Shown here piece by piece: positions 10,831 through 23,443 of a stretch of DNA of 64,000 bases. This DNA comes from Mya arenaria (taxonomy: Eukaryota > Mollusca > Bivalvia > Myida > Myidae). Under the pieces are notes generated by a model. It worked only from the letters and a program-made list of their open reading frames with translations, was not told the DNA's origin and searched no databases. The translations under genes and the position numbers were made by a program. How positions within the stretch are numbered: the stretch's first letter is position 1; each line of letters begins with the position of its first letter. The stretch lies in assembly GCF_026914265.1 (NCBI RefSeq), contig NC_069124.1, positions 4,084,213 to 4,148,212 of the forward strand. The letters are read 5' to 3'.

Positions 10831-11780
10831 AATTGTCTCTGAAACATTTTTCTATGAGGTATTGCATTTGGCAAGTGAATGCTTTTATTATGCAATATGG
10901 CTGTGTCTCATAAAAATATAGTTGAAGTGCTGGAAAAAGGGGTAAACAAGGTGAATTGGCACGTGGCCATGCCCATAGCGCTACATCGCGATGATGAAAA
11001 TCCCCTCATATGTGACCAAAATCCCCTTGAATTCTGGACAAAATCCCTTGGGGGAGCCTTTAAAAAATGGCAATTTGTTTTTTTCGTACTTGCGTATTAA
11101 AATACTTTGAAATTTCAAATTAGATCTGCTAAAAAATCCCCCTGAATACTACCAAAATCCCCCTGAATTTTCAGCCCTTTTGAAAAAATCCCCCTGAATG
11201 GTCTCCAGAAAATATGGAATGTATAGACAGGGAGCAGCACCCTTCCATATATAACTCTTTAGCTAAAACCCAACTGAATGCAACTAGTAATTTATTTCTG
11301 CATTTATAATAAGTCGCTTGGAAGTACAGGTATTACTCAATTGAGTAACTGCCAGAGTTATGCCTGGTTTACATTAAAATGATATAATTTGTGCAGACAA
11401 TAAATCATTTAATTACCTGATCATGAAGATGAAACTTGGTGACAGTGTGAGTAGGCACTATATCTTGGTCAAGTTTGATGGTGTGATTAGTCGTTTCAGT
11501 TAAACAAATAGCTTTTTTTCTGTTTTGATTCTTTTACATTAATACTTGTATTGTACATGTAATTGGTTTGACTATGATGGGCATTCCAAAACATCTGTGA
11601 CATGAATTCTGCAGAAATCTAGTTAGTGAATATAAACAAATATACTGAACAAAGCTGAAAATTTAGAATCAACGCAAAATCAGTGTGGATTTTTAAAGTA
11701 AACTTCCTCCCTGCAATCCATAATATAGTGTTTAATCCAATTAGATGCTGGTAATGTTTTATTATATTTTATGTTCGAAG
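10831..11780. other. Non-coding DNA upstream of the first recognised Ro60 exon
   Basis: No exon could be supported here. Between about 10995 and 11200 the short motif aaaatcccc(c/t)tgaat recurs about six times with irregular spacing. The Ro60 start codon and promoter should lie in or beyond this stretch, possibly upstream of the transposon. Confidence 0.4.
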
Positions 11781-14700
11781 GTGAAGAATGAGGCAGGAGG
11801 GTATGTATTCAAGTTGGATGATATGGCGAGATGCCAGCGCTTTCTCATCATGGGATCAGAGGGAGGGACCTACTATGTGAAGGAGAAAGATTTACACAGG
11901 GGAAATGTCAAGTGCATAGAGAGGTGAGTTGAGCTCTAAAAATGAAATAGAAATCACTCTTGTTTGCGCAATGATACTTGAAAGTGTGGTCCTGTGTTGG
12001 GGAAGAAACCGACTTGTACATTTTTGTGACCTGAACAACAAACCAGGCATACAGCAAGTTTATAACCAAGTGTAATAGCTGGACAACAAACTGACATACA
12101 CCCAGGATGAAAATTGAAAAAGGAATGCTTTAATGAGAAGCAAGCGATAAATTGACAACCAAATCAACCAAACTGTTGTGAATACAAAGAAGTTCAATAA
12201 AGCAAAAGCAGCTGACCTGTAATTATGTCTCCCCCTCTCTGGGGGAGACATATTGTTTTTGCCCTGTCCGTCAGTCCGGTAGTCCGTCAGTCCGTCAGTC
12301 CGTCCGTACGTCACACTTCGTTTCCGATCGATAACTGGAAAACCGCATGACCTAGGATCACCAAACTTGGTAGGGAGGTTGGTCATGAGGTGTAGAAGAT
12401 CCCTATAGTTTTTGGGGTCACTAGGTCAAAGGTCAAGGTCGCGGCGACCCCCAATGTAAAAAACATTTCCGCTCAATATCTTGACAATGGTTTGACCTAG
12501 GTTCACCAAACTTGGTAGGGAGGTTGGTCGTGAGGTGTAGAGGATCCCTATTGTTTTTGGGGTCACTAGGTCAAAGGTCAAGGTCGCGGCGACCCCCAAT
12601 ATAAAAAACATTTCCGCTCAATATCTTGAGAATGGTTTGACCTAGGTTCACCAAACTTGGTAGGGAGGTTGGTCGTGAGGTGTAGAGGATCCCTATTGTT
12701 TTTGGGGTCACTAGGTCAAAGGTCAAGGTCGCGGCGACCCCCAATGTAAAAAACATTTCCGCTCAATATCTTGAGAATGGTTTGACCTAGGTTCACCAAA
12801 CTTGGTAGGGAGGTTGGTCGTGAGGTGTAGAGGATCCCTATTGTTTTTGGGGTCACTAGGTCAAAGGTCAAGGTCGCGGCGACCCCCAATGTAAAAAACA
12901 TTTCCGCTCAATATCTTGAGAATGGTTTGACCTAGGTTCACCAAACTTGGTAGGGAGGTTGGTCGTGAGGTGTAGAGGATCCCTATTGTTTTTGGGGTCA
13001 CTAGGTCAAAGGTCAAGGTCGCGGCGACCCCCAATATAAAAAACATTTCTGCTCAAAATCTTGAGAACGGTTTGACCTAGGTTCACCAAACTTGGTAGGG
13101 AGGTTGGTCATGAGGTGTAGAAGATCCCTATTGTTTTTGGGGTCACTAGGTCAAAGGTCAAGGTCGCGGCGACCCCCAATGTAAAAAACATTTCCGCTCA
13201 ATATCTTGAGAATGGTTTGACCTAGGTTCACCAAACTTGGTAGGGAGGTTGATCATGAGGTTTAGAAAACTCCTATATTTTGGGGGGTCACAAGGTCAAA
13301 GGTCAACGTCGCTGTGACCTCTAATGTAAAAAAATATTTCCGTGCAATATCAGGAGAATGCTTTGATCTAGGTTCACCAAACTTTGAAGTGAGGTTGGTC
13401 ATGATGTCTAGTTGATTTTGCAATCAGTTGGTCAAAGGTCAAGGTCACTGACCTTGAGGTGAAGAACCGGTTTCTGCTCAATAACTCAAGAACGTTTACA
13501 CCCAGGAACTTCATACTTGGTATGCCAGTTAGTCATGACTAGTTTAAAATAGCCTTGAATATGACTTGAATCACTTTGTCAATTTTAAAGAATGTGTTAC
13601 ACACCTTTATTTGAGTAAAAAAAACAAGCTAAAGAATTAAAAGATGAACATCGTGTGCAATTTAAATAAAACACTTACAAAATCTCAAGTTCCAAACTAA
13701 CATGTTTGCGTTTTTCAGACTCATTTCCAGTGGACGAGGCGTAGAAGTGGTTGATAAGATCCGTGACATCAGTGTCAACAGACGCAATGTCAAGCAGAAT
13801 GCCCTGTTGTATGCGTATGCAATCTGTGCCCGCTCAAACAATAAGGATGTGAAAAAACGGGCTTATCAGTACTTGTCGGACATCTGCAGGATTCCCACAC
13901 ATCTGTTCATGTTCATCAAGTTCTGTGAACAGGAGAGCAACACGGGGGAGATGCCTGCTACAGGTAAGAGGCCATAAATTTGCCAAAATGTTGAAGCAAC
14001 TTATGATGAATTGTACAAACATTATAATTCATAAGCTTCAAGTTTATTAATTTCTATTGACCTTTTAATAGGTATTTGTTATAAGTTTCAAGGGCATGTG
14101 TTTATGAAGTATAAAAAAATGGCCAAAGTAATGTGTCAGAACACTGGGTGACAAACACCCTGGTAGTTTATCTATTTAATTATATTTTACAAAAATATTT
14201 GTAAGAGGTACATGTAATAAAGATTTGTTCTGTTATTTTTTATTGCTTTTTTTTGTGAAATGACAAAAAAATAATGTGAAAAAAGTGAAAAAAATAATGT
14301 GAAAAAAGTGGCCGAAATTACGAAACTATACAGTACATTGTATATATATTCCGTAGATTTACTTAACTTTGCCTAAAAAAGATTGTGGAGACCTGAATTC
14401 GAGTTTGAAAATAAAACATCTCACATGATCAGCTTTTGATATTTTGATGTCTCGGAGTACTATTAAAAATATTTATATTTCAAATGATTTAAAAATAAAA
14501 AGCTGGTGTTTTTTTTACAGTTTAGGGTATTAAAAGTATTCTCTAATCTTTGCTGGCAAACAACAGAATGAACCTTTAGGGGCAGGCTTGGTTTGGGCTC
14601 ACAAGCGAGCTATAAGCATATGATACCAGAACTTTTCCAATAACCTCCAGCTACTGACCTGCTTTGTTCCCAAGTTCAAGAATTAAACCATGTCTTCTGT

Positions 14701-17700
14701 GTACCGGTACATATCTATTTTTTCCTAAGGTACTGGTTGGGGTAGGGCACACAAGCGAGCAATAAGTAGATGGTACCTGAACTTTGCCAACAACCCCCAG
14801 CTGTTGGCCCGCTACGTCACTAAGTTCAAGAGTCGGGAGGGCTGGACCCACCGGGATGTCTTAAGATTGGCCCATGCTCACACTAGGGAACCAGTTATGG
14901 GTTTCATCCTGAGGTATGATGGTTTGTTTTTGAGTAACAACCTCTGGTGACAGTGTACATACTGATTCCATATCATTCATATTCATAAAAAAGTTTTGTT
15001 CCGATGATTTATTATGTTTGAATATTGATAGAAAAAATCAATACTGCTAACTTTTAGTTGTGACTTCATGATATTTGATTATTGAAAATATATTGTTGGT
15101 GGCTGTTTTTCCATTAAAAATTTATCTCCCTTAAATCCTCCTTTTTGTTATTCATGACACTAATCAAGTTTAGATGAATGATAATGAAGTGTTCAATAAC
15201 ATTATCATGAAGGTGTACATGACTGGGTATTTTTCTTAGGTATATTGTCAAAGGCCAGAAGAAGGCTCGAGAGATGTACATGTGTGAAGCAGCCCGTCAG
15301 ACCCAGGAACTAGCTGCTCAGCAGGCCCTGGATGCAGTCGGGACCCTCTTGGGAGGAATAGAACACTCCATGCAGACGACTGATGCCCAAGAGCTATGTG
15401 AGCTTATTGACACCCACAAGCTCACATGGGAGCAATGCCCATCCCAGTTGTTAAAGGATAAAGGTGTGTGGCGCAAGTTGATTCCGCACATGCCCATTGA
15501 GGCTCTTGTCAGGAACCTCGGCCGAATGACACAGATTGAACTGTTTGAAGGGGAAGAGGGCCGAGAAACTCTGGTGAGTTAGTGACTGACAAAAGTGTTG
15601 TAGGCTGTTTCAGCTGGGCTTGTTTGACTGGCCGGATATACATGTAAACATGTAAATGCTCGTTGTAAGTTGTTTCAGCTGGGCTTGTTTGACAGGCCGG
15701 ATATACATGTAGACATGTGAATGTTCGTTGCTGGCTGTTTCAGCTGGGCTTGTTTGACTGGCCACATATACATGTAGAAATGTGAATGTTTGTTGTAGGC
15801 TGTTTCAGCTGGGCTTGTTTGACAGGCTATATGTAGACATGTGAATGTTTGATATAGGCTGTTTCAGCTGGGCTTGTTTGACAGGCTATATGTAGACATG
15901 TGAATGTTTGATATAGGCTGTTTCAGTTGGTCTTGTTTGACAGGCTATATGTAGACATGTGAATGTTCGTTGTAGGCTGTTTCAGCTGGGCTTGTTTGAC
16001 AGGCCGGATATACATGTAGACATGTGAATGTTCGTTGCTGGCTGTTTCAGCTGGGCTTGTTTGACTGGCCACATATACATGTAGAAATGTGAATGTTTGT
16101 TGTAGGCTGTTTCAGCTGGGCTTGTTTGACAGGCTATATGTAGACATGTGAATGTTTGATATAGGCTGTTTCAGCTGGGCTTGTTTGACAGGCTATATGT
16201 AGACATGTGAATGTTTGATATAGGCTGTTTCAGCTGGGCTTGTTTGACAGGCTATATGTAGACATGTGAATGTTCGTTGTAGGCTGTTTCAGCTGGGCTT
16301 GTTTCAAAGGCCACATGTAGACATGTGAATGTTTGGTGTTGACTGTATCAGCTGTACTTGTTTGACAGGCTTTACATAGATGTGATTATTTGATAAGGGC
16401 TTGTTTAACTGGCCACACGTAGACATTTTTATGATTGTTTGACAGACCACTTAAACATATAGACATGTGAATGCATGATGTAGACTGTTTAAGATAGGAT
16501 TGTTTGACAAGCCATATATAGACATCATATGTGAATGTTTGTTGAAAGGCTGTAACAGCTGGGCTTGACAATTAGTGGAATGGCATATTTCAATAGCAAT
16601 TTTCAGACAATGAGAAAACCATCGGTCTGACGGTCCTGACTGGTAAATTTTGACTGTCCAGTTAAATTTGTAAAGTTTGTTTTATAGAAAATTGGGTTTT
16701 ATCAATGGAATTGTCATTCCTCATGTTCATGTGTCAGCACTTGACTTCGATGTTTCTGAATAGTAAGGTCATGTAGTACTACAGGTACAAACTTCTGAAC
16801 TAATAGTAGTAACATGCTAGAATCTCTTGTCAGTGAAATATTTTATTTATAAAGAAAAATCTTGATGATCTATAGGCTGAAGTTGTGCGCAAGATCAAGG
16901 CCATCAACCAAGATCCGGTAATAGTGGAGGAAGAGGAGGAGGAGGAGGTGATGGAGACTGACCAGGGGGCACCACAGGTCTCCAGCACGCTGAACAAACG
17001 GAACTTCCTGCATCCTTTTAAGATCCTGCTGGCACTGGAGACGTATAGGAACTGTACGGAAACTTTACACTTTTTGTTTTTTAACTTCGAAATTTGATTG
17101 GTTTCAAAATTCTCAAAATAGTTCTTGATTGGTTCAGTTCTAAGGTTTGTTTACATTGTTGATGTTGGTCATCATGAACTTACATGATTGCATAAAGTAG
17201 GCAGAGATAAGTTTGGAATTAACTTGTAATAATTATTAAGGTTGATTACTAGATATTTTATCATGCTTAATTTCTTATAAGCATTTCAAAACCATTTAAG
17301 GGGTTTAGGAGACATGATTAATTTGTCAGAACTTCTGCTTTAAGACATCAGTTCAGTTATATGGTTATATCAACACATTTGCTGGTCAAATTTGTCAACT
17401 TTTTACTGTTATTGCAGGCAATACAGAGCATAAGAAGGGCAAATCCACATGGACTGCAAACAAAGACATAGTTGAAGCCCTAGACCAGGCATTTTACCAG
17501 GCGTTCAGTCATGTGGAACCAACAAGGAAGACATTTTACCTGGGTGTAGATGTCAGTGGTTCAATGAGCCAGCCGGTTCTGGGTTCCAGGTGTGAAATGG
17601 ATTTTTTTTTGTGTTTCAATGGTTGGGTACTGAAAGTCATACTTATAAGTATTTTATTAAAAGCTAACTTAGGTGAGAGATTTTCATAGTTCACTAATAA

Positions 17701-20700
17701 AGCTGCACTTTCGCAGATTGACCATTTACACAACCTTATTTTCTTTTTTGTCTTGGAATGTGCCAATTTTTGCATTAATGCCTAGAAAACAGTGATATAA
17801 AATTGTGGACAAAAAATAGATCACTGTTTTGATATAAATTACATTTAAATACAGAATGTTTTATGCAGAATTTTTTTCTATCTCTTAAAGTGTAAGTAGC
17901 CATAAAAATATTATTTAAAAAACTTGCCATGAAGGTTCACCATAATGAAGTGGCATATCAAGCACAAGACCAAGGTCTGTACCTCAAAGGTCAAGCATGC
18001 ATTATAAGAATTTATAAAAAACCCCAACTTGCCATGGATGTTCACCATGATGAGGTAACATATTACGCACAAGACCAATGTCGGCACTGCAAAGGTCAAG
18101 GTGATGCTTAGAGGTCATAGGTTGAAATGATCATTGTTCTGGGCTCCTGGCCATATCTTGTCTATGCATGATTGTTTTTTTCTATCGGTGTCAAAGGCTC
18201 TTTCAACGGGCTCGACATGTCACCATTTGGTGTCTATTCTTTTACTGAAGTGTGTAACTTTATATATATACATCTACATGTAAGCCCAAGTTAACATCTT
18301 TCCAAATTATTGCGAAATAATGAACTTCATGTTGGGATGTATTTCAGTACTATTACCTGCCAAGTAGCAGCAGCAGCGATGATGATGACAACAGCAAGAA
18401 CTGAGGAAACATGTATCATCAGAGGTACTATATGTGTTAAATGTTTGTCTTGGGTCCTATTTAAAAAAGACTTGTTTATGACAAAATTAAGTGTGGCAAA
18501 TCATTAGGAGTGTTAAAACAGATACCAAAATCTGGCCCCCTTCAGCAAATGTTGATATTTGCTCACATGTCATCTTTGATGACCACAGTCCACCATTAAT
18601 TACGGCTTGTTGGCGGTTTATTTATGGAAACACTTACTTGTAAAAGAACATGAGCATATATTTAGAACTGAAGGAAAATCAAGACAGTTTGATGACTGCA
18701 TTGAGTAATATGTAATAGTTAGAACATTTTATGTAAAATCTCGATGATTAAAAGCAGGGGCGAAATGAGCAAAGCCAGCAAGCCTTTCTTAAGAAAGATC
18801 ATTATACCCCCACAAACGAAGTTTGAGAGGGTATATAGGAGTGAGCTTGTCAGTCCGTCAGTCGGTCTGTCTGTCGGTCGGTCTGTCATTTTCATGGTTT
18901 CCGGACGATAACTCATGAAAGGCTTGACAGATTTGAACAATTTTTGGTACACAGGTGTAACATCAGAAGATACAGGTCAAGTTCGATATTGGGGCTGGTG
19001 GGGCCAAGGTCAAGGTCACTGTAACTAAAAATAGAAAAATGGTTTCCGGACAATAAATCATGAAAGGCTTGACAGATCTGAACAATTTTTGGTACACAGG
19101 TGTAACATCAGAAGATACAGGTCAAGTTCGATATTGGGGCTGGTGTGGCCAAGGTCAAGGTCATTGTTACTAAAAATAGAAAAACGTTTTCCGGACGATA
19201 ACTCTTGAAAGGCTTGACAGATTTGAACAATTTTTGGTACACATGTGTAACATCAGAAGATACAGGTCAAGTTCGATATTGGGGCTGGTGGGGCCAAGGT
19301 CAAGGTCACTGTAACTAAAAATAGAAAAACGGTTTCCGGACGATAACTCATGAAAGGCTAGACAGATTTGAACAATTTTTGGTACACAGGTGTAACATCA
19401 GAAGATACAGGTCAAGTTCGATATTGGGGCTGGTGGGGCCAAGGTCAATGTCACTGTTACTAAAAATAGAAAAACGGTTTCCTGACGATAACTCATGAAA
19501 GGCTAGACAGATTTGAACAACTTTTGGTACACAGGTGTAACATGAGAAGATACAGTTTGGTACACAGGTGAAACATCAGAAGGTATAGGTCAAGTTCGAT
19601 ATTGGGGCTGGTGGGGCCAAGGTCACTGTTACTAAAAATAGAAAAACAGTTTACGGACGATAAATCATGAAAGGCTTGACAGATTTGAACAATTTTTGGT
19701 ACACAGGTGTAACATCAGAAGATACAGGTCAAGTTCGATATTGGGGCTGGTGGGGCCAAAGTCAAGGTCACTGTTACTAAAGATAGAAAAATGGTTTCCG
19801 GACGATAAATCATGAAAGGCTTGACAGATTTGAACAATTTTTGGTACACAGGTGTAACATCAGAAGATACAGGTCAAGTTCGATATTGGGGCTGGTGGGG
19901 CCAAGGTCAAGGTCACTGTTACTAAAAATAGAAAAGCGGTTTCCTGACGATAACTCATGAAAGGCTAGACAGATTTGAACAATGTTTGGTACACAGGTGT
20001 AACATCAGAAGATACAGGTCAAGTTTGATATTGGGGCTGGTGGGCCAAGGTCAAGGTCACTGTTACTAAAAATAGAAAAACGGTTTCCGGATGATAACTC
20101 ATGAAAGGCTAGTTTTTCTTGTCAGCAGTGTAACTTCTAAATTACTTAACAGATTTAAATAAAACAATACATGCATGATAAAAAGAAGATGCAGTCTGCA
20201 GTAACCTTGGAGTTATGGCCTCTTTTCAAAGGAATGGTTTGCCATTCCTGTGTCCAGGCGGCATTTGGGGGTATTGGTCACTCCTGTGACAGCTCTAGTT
20301 GAGATTTTAAAAGATGGGTTCTAACTGCGATTAAAACAGCAGGCAACTCAATTATGACATGTTTGTTAAGTTGTTAAATTGCCATTCTTAACGATTAAAC
20401 ATTGCACTTATTGAAGGCCAATAGACAATGTCATTGGCTGGAAATGTAAGTTACTAGTTAAGCTAGTCAAGAATTTACCACAAAGTCACAGGTATCATAA
20501 GTGGTTTCAAAGATTCCCTTTCCATTGCATTAGAGGCTTTAAGATTTTATCCCGAAGCTTAGTATTTTTTAGCAGATTAATGTAGCAAAATTATAGGTCA
20601 ATGAAGTGTTTTTATTCTTTGTCCTCGATAGTTTACCAGTGGTGAACTTTGTCCTCTGTAGTTTACCTGTGATCAAGTTTGTCCTAGATAGTCTACCAGT

Positions 20701-22537
20701 TGTCAACTTTGTCCTAGATAGTTTACCAGTGGTCAACTTTGTCATTGATTGTTTACCAGTGGTCAACTTTGTTGTTGATTGTTTACCAGTGGTCAACTTT
20801 GTCATTGATTGTTTACCAGTGGTCAACTTTGTTGTTGATTGTTTACCAGTGGTCAACTTTGTCCTCAATAGTTTACCAGTGGTCAACTTTGTCCTCAATA
20901 GTTTACCAGTGGTCAACTTTGTCATTGATTGTTTACCAGTGGTCAACTTTGTTGTTGATTGTTTACCAGTGGTCAACTTTGTCATTGATTGTTTACCAGT
21001 GGTCAACTTTGTCCTTGTTAGTCTACCAGTGGTCAACTTTGTCGTTGATTGTTTACCAGTTGCCAACTTTGTTGTTGATTGTTTACCAGTGGTCAACTTT
21101 TTCCTCGATAGTTTACCAGTGATCAACTTTGTCCTCGTTAGTCTACCAGTGTGAACTTTGTCGTTGATTGTTAACCAATGGTCAACTTTGTCATTGATTG
21201 TTACCAGTGATCAACCTTGACCTAAACTTTGTCCTTAATAGTTTACCAGTGATCAGCTTTGTACACGATAGTTTACCAGTGGTCAACTTTGTCCTCGATA
21301 GTTTACCTGTGGTCAACTTTGTCCTCGATAGTTTACCAGTGGCAAACTTTGTCCTCGATAGTTTACCAGTGGCCAACTTTGTTCTTGATAGTTTACCAGT
21401 GACCAACTTTGTCCTCGATAGTTTACCAGTGGCCAACTTTGTCCTCGATAGTTTACCAGTGGTAAACTTTGTCCTTGATCCTTGACCAGAAGTCAACTTT
21501 GCCCTTGATAGTTTGCCGATGGTTGAAATTCACACAAGCCCACAAGCCCTGCATCAATAAAATGCTTTTCAGACTTGCTCAAATTTTGGCTTTTATATAG
21601 CAGTGTGTGTTTTTTTTACAATGCAATAATTGTGTAAGAAGTCAACATTGTTTAATTAATAAGCTATTGATTCCTCTTCTAACAATTAAGTTATTCAATG
21701 CAGGGTTTAGCAACCGTATGGAGGAGCTGGGTATAACAGCAGACATGAAAATGGAGGACATCCTGAACCGAATGAATCAGATGAGGTTTGGACAGACAGA
21801 CTGCGCAATGCCCATGAAGGACGCCATCGAGATGAAGAGGAAAGACATTGACGTATTCATTGTCTACACAGATTGTGAAACTTGGTGAGGGTTTGTTTGA
21901 AAGATATATTTGATATATTGTTCATATTTCAAAGCCTTTATGTTTATAGCACTGGTTTCATAAATTTATAAATGGCTTAAAATCAAATCAAAAGCTACTT
22001 TTATTAATGTCTTTAACGTAGTGGGGTTGTGAGGAAAATCTGTAAGGTTGGCTGTAACCTGAAAACCATGAAATATATTCACATGCAACATGGTTCACAA
22101 TGCTAGTAATTGGCATATGCGTATTAAGTTTCATTACTCCTGTTGAAGCTTTTCTTAGTTTTGACCCTTGAACAACTATGAAAATGGTTTGAGGCTGTGT
22201 TGTAGACAAGGCCTCAATGATTCCATTTAATGTGTTTGTCTGTTTATTTTATGGTTGGTCAATTGAAGTTCATTATGTTAAATGTCAAACTTAAAAAAGA
22301 TGAAAACGAACTTTAAAATATTTGTATGTTTTTAGGGCCGGGAACATTCATCCTTGCATTGCCCTGAACGAATATCGCAAGTATGCTGGCAAGCCGGATG
22401 CCAAGCTGATTGTGTGTGGAATGACAGCTACCGAGTTCACTATTGCCGATAAAGACGACAAAAACATGCTGGACATCTCGGGATTTGATTCAAACGCACC
22501 CAGGTTGATCGCTGACTTCGTTCAGGACAAAATTTAA
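11781..22537 (+). CDS. RO60: Ro60 (TROVE2): TROVE/vWA RNA-binding protein, nine exons found, 5' end incomplete
   Basis: Ro60 is a ring-shaped cytoplasmic and nuclear protein that binds Y RNAs and misfolded small RNAs for quality control. Exons: 11781-11923, 13719-13963, 14730-14913, 15240-15573, 16876-17053, 17418-17589, 18348-18424, 21704-21884, 22336-22537. All phases join, giving 571 residues to TAA. The TROVE domain starts in the first exon ([18 protein letters not shown]) and includes [10 protein letters not shown] and NLGRMTQ. The vWA-like domain carries a complete MIDAS: DVSGSM (about residue 406), GQTDC and YTDCET, and ends [14 protein letters not shown]. The vertebrate protein has about 538 residues, so only some 20 N-terminal residues appear missing. 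An acidic insert ([13 protein letters not shown]) follows exon 5's start. The exon-5 donor (GTACGG) is weak. The introns hold four separate repeat blocks. Confidence 0.95.
12225..13560 (+). repeat. Repetitive element with about seven 145-bp tandem units, Ro60 intron 1
   Basis: The element opens with a perfect hairpin, ATGTCTCCCCC (12225-12235) and its complement (12241-12251), then a run of tccgtcagtccgtc. A 145-bp unit is then repeated: the segment starting gtttttggggtcactaggtc recurs every 145 bp from about 12408, with nearly identical copies to 13180 and diverged copies to about 13500. Each unit contains ctaggtcaaaggtcaaggtcg. The layout matches non-autonomous pearl-like/Helitron-like elements of bivalves (inference). 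Confidence 0.85.
14582..14692 (+). pseudogene. Decayed tandem copy of Ro60 exon 3
   Basis: This stretch, just upstream of the real exon 3 (14730-14913), repeats its first half: gctcacaagcgagctataag here against gcacacaagcgagcaataag in the exon, then accagaacttttccaataacc against acctgaactttgccaacaacc, and an aagttcaag at the end. Read in the exon's frame it has stop codons (after RAISI and after KFKN). It is a relic of exon duplication and is unlikely to be spliced in productively. Confidence 0.8.
15595..16570 (+). repeat. Minisatellite of 59-66-bp units, Ro60 intron 4
   Basis: About 15 copies of a unit beginning ggctgtttcagctgggcttg and ending gacatgtgaatgtt. Short (59 bp) and longer variants alternate. 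A block of about 300 bp near 15724-15965 recurs 307 bp further on, so there is a higher-order period. Copies after 16310 are diverged. Confidence 0.88.
18801..20300 (+). mobile_element. Helitron-like non-autonomous element, copy A (about eight 146-bp units), Ro60 intron 7
   Basis: It starts tatacccccacaaacgaag with a loose hairpin, followed by tcggtcggtctgtc. A 146-bp unit (ggtttccggacgataactca ... ggccaaggtcaaggtcactg) repeats about eight times. It ends with the hairpin GTCAC-tcct-GTGAC followed by AGCTCTAGTT. A hairpin shortly before CTAG is the usual 3' end of Helitrons. The same start and end occur in copy B (42103-42833). Confidence 0.8.
20625..21530 (+). repeat. 30-bp minisatellite, about 30 copies, Ro60 intron 7
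   Basis: Unit gtttaccagtggtcaacttt plus ten variable bases (gtcctcgata, gtcattgatt or gttgttgatt). Between 20740 and 21000 the last two variants alternate, giving a 60-bp super-unit. Both strands are open because 30 is a multiple of 3, and these frames are not genes. Confidence 0.93.
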
Positions 22538-22721
22538 AATGGAGAAGAATTGTTCCTTTATTTTTATTGTGTTGAAATAATGTTATGTGATAAATTGACT
22601 GTTTAGAATCTTTTTAAGTTGAAATTAACTGTAATACAAGTATGTCTTAAATGTCTGTATTTAAAGTGATTATTTACAATGATGTGTCCTATGATTGTTA
22701 ATTATATATGAACTATTTAAG

Positions 22722-23270
22722 GACATTTTATGAACACAGTTGGGTTGTTAAAGTGCTTGGAGTCCAAAGGACTCCATGCATACTTAAACCAACCAAACCG
22801 CTTTCATGTTCCCAGTAATGACACCAATCATGCAATTCTTTCCTTATATTTATCCCAATTGTTCATTATTTCTTTCATGAATTGTTAGAAAAATACTTCA
22901 TTGTATTTAAGAAAACCTAGTAGTAATTCTTTCTTACCCATTTTGTAAATATAACAACCCAACCATAACTGGAAACAGTTTATCATTTAACGTTACAATA
23001 ATGCAGGAAAATAATTACTTTTAAACGTAAAATTGAAATGCTAATAACAACAATAAGTTTAACATATAATAAATAAACACTTTCTTGCGTGTTTTTTTTC
23101 GCCTGCTGACACAATACAAACAATAAAAGATAATCAATTTTCAATATACATGTATATTAATATGCAATGATTTTCAATCTGAACATATCCGAAAATGTTG
23201 CGTACATTGGAAAATGTTCACCATTGCTGAAAGGCAGTTCATCTAAGGAATGGAAGTTGAGATGTTAATA
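22722..23270 (+). mobile_element. Dispersed non-coding repeat, copy A
   Basis: About 540 bp that matches 56605-57155 in the same orientation along its whole length with moderate divergence. Shared blocks include gaaggactcca/caaaggactcca, ttcttatatttacactaat-like, taagaaaacct, cctgctgacacaatacaaac and gaacatatccgaa. It carries no open frame. The family is unknown to me. Confidence 0.75.
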
Positions 23271-23443
23271 TATTATCATGAAATTAATACAAATTGTATA
23301 ACTGCTAATTTTGATATGTTAGTTTTGAGTCTATGCATATACGTTGTTAACATATATAAGTAAAAATGTTCTCAAGATAAAAAAAAAAATACATCTGTCA
23401 GAGGAGCTATTGTGAAAATCACTTCATAGGTTAAAACCTAAAT

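Noticed and set aside
11423..11446. Possible tiny first Ro60 exon (ATG, eight codons, then GTGAGT in phase)
   Set aside because: The surrounding text looks like common dispersed repeat sequence, the peptide does not resemble Ro60 N-termini and a chance ATG plus donor is likely.
20569..21496. Open frames on both strands in the 30-bp minisatellite
   Set aside because: The period is a multiple of 3. Intronic, repetitive and open in several frames at once.
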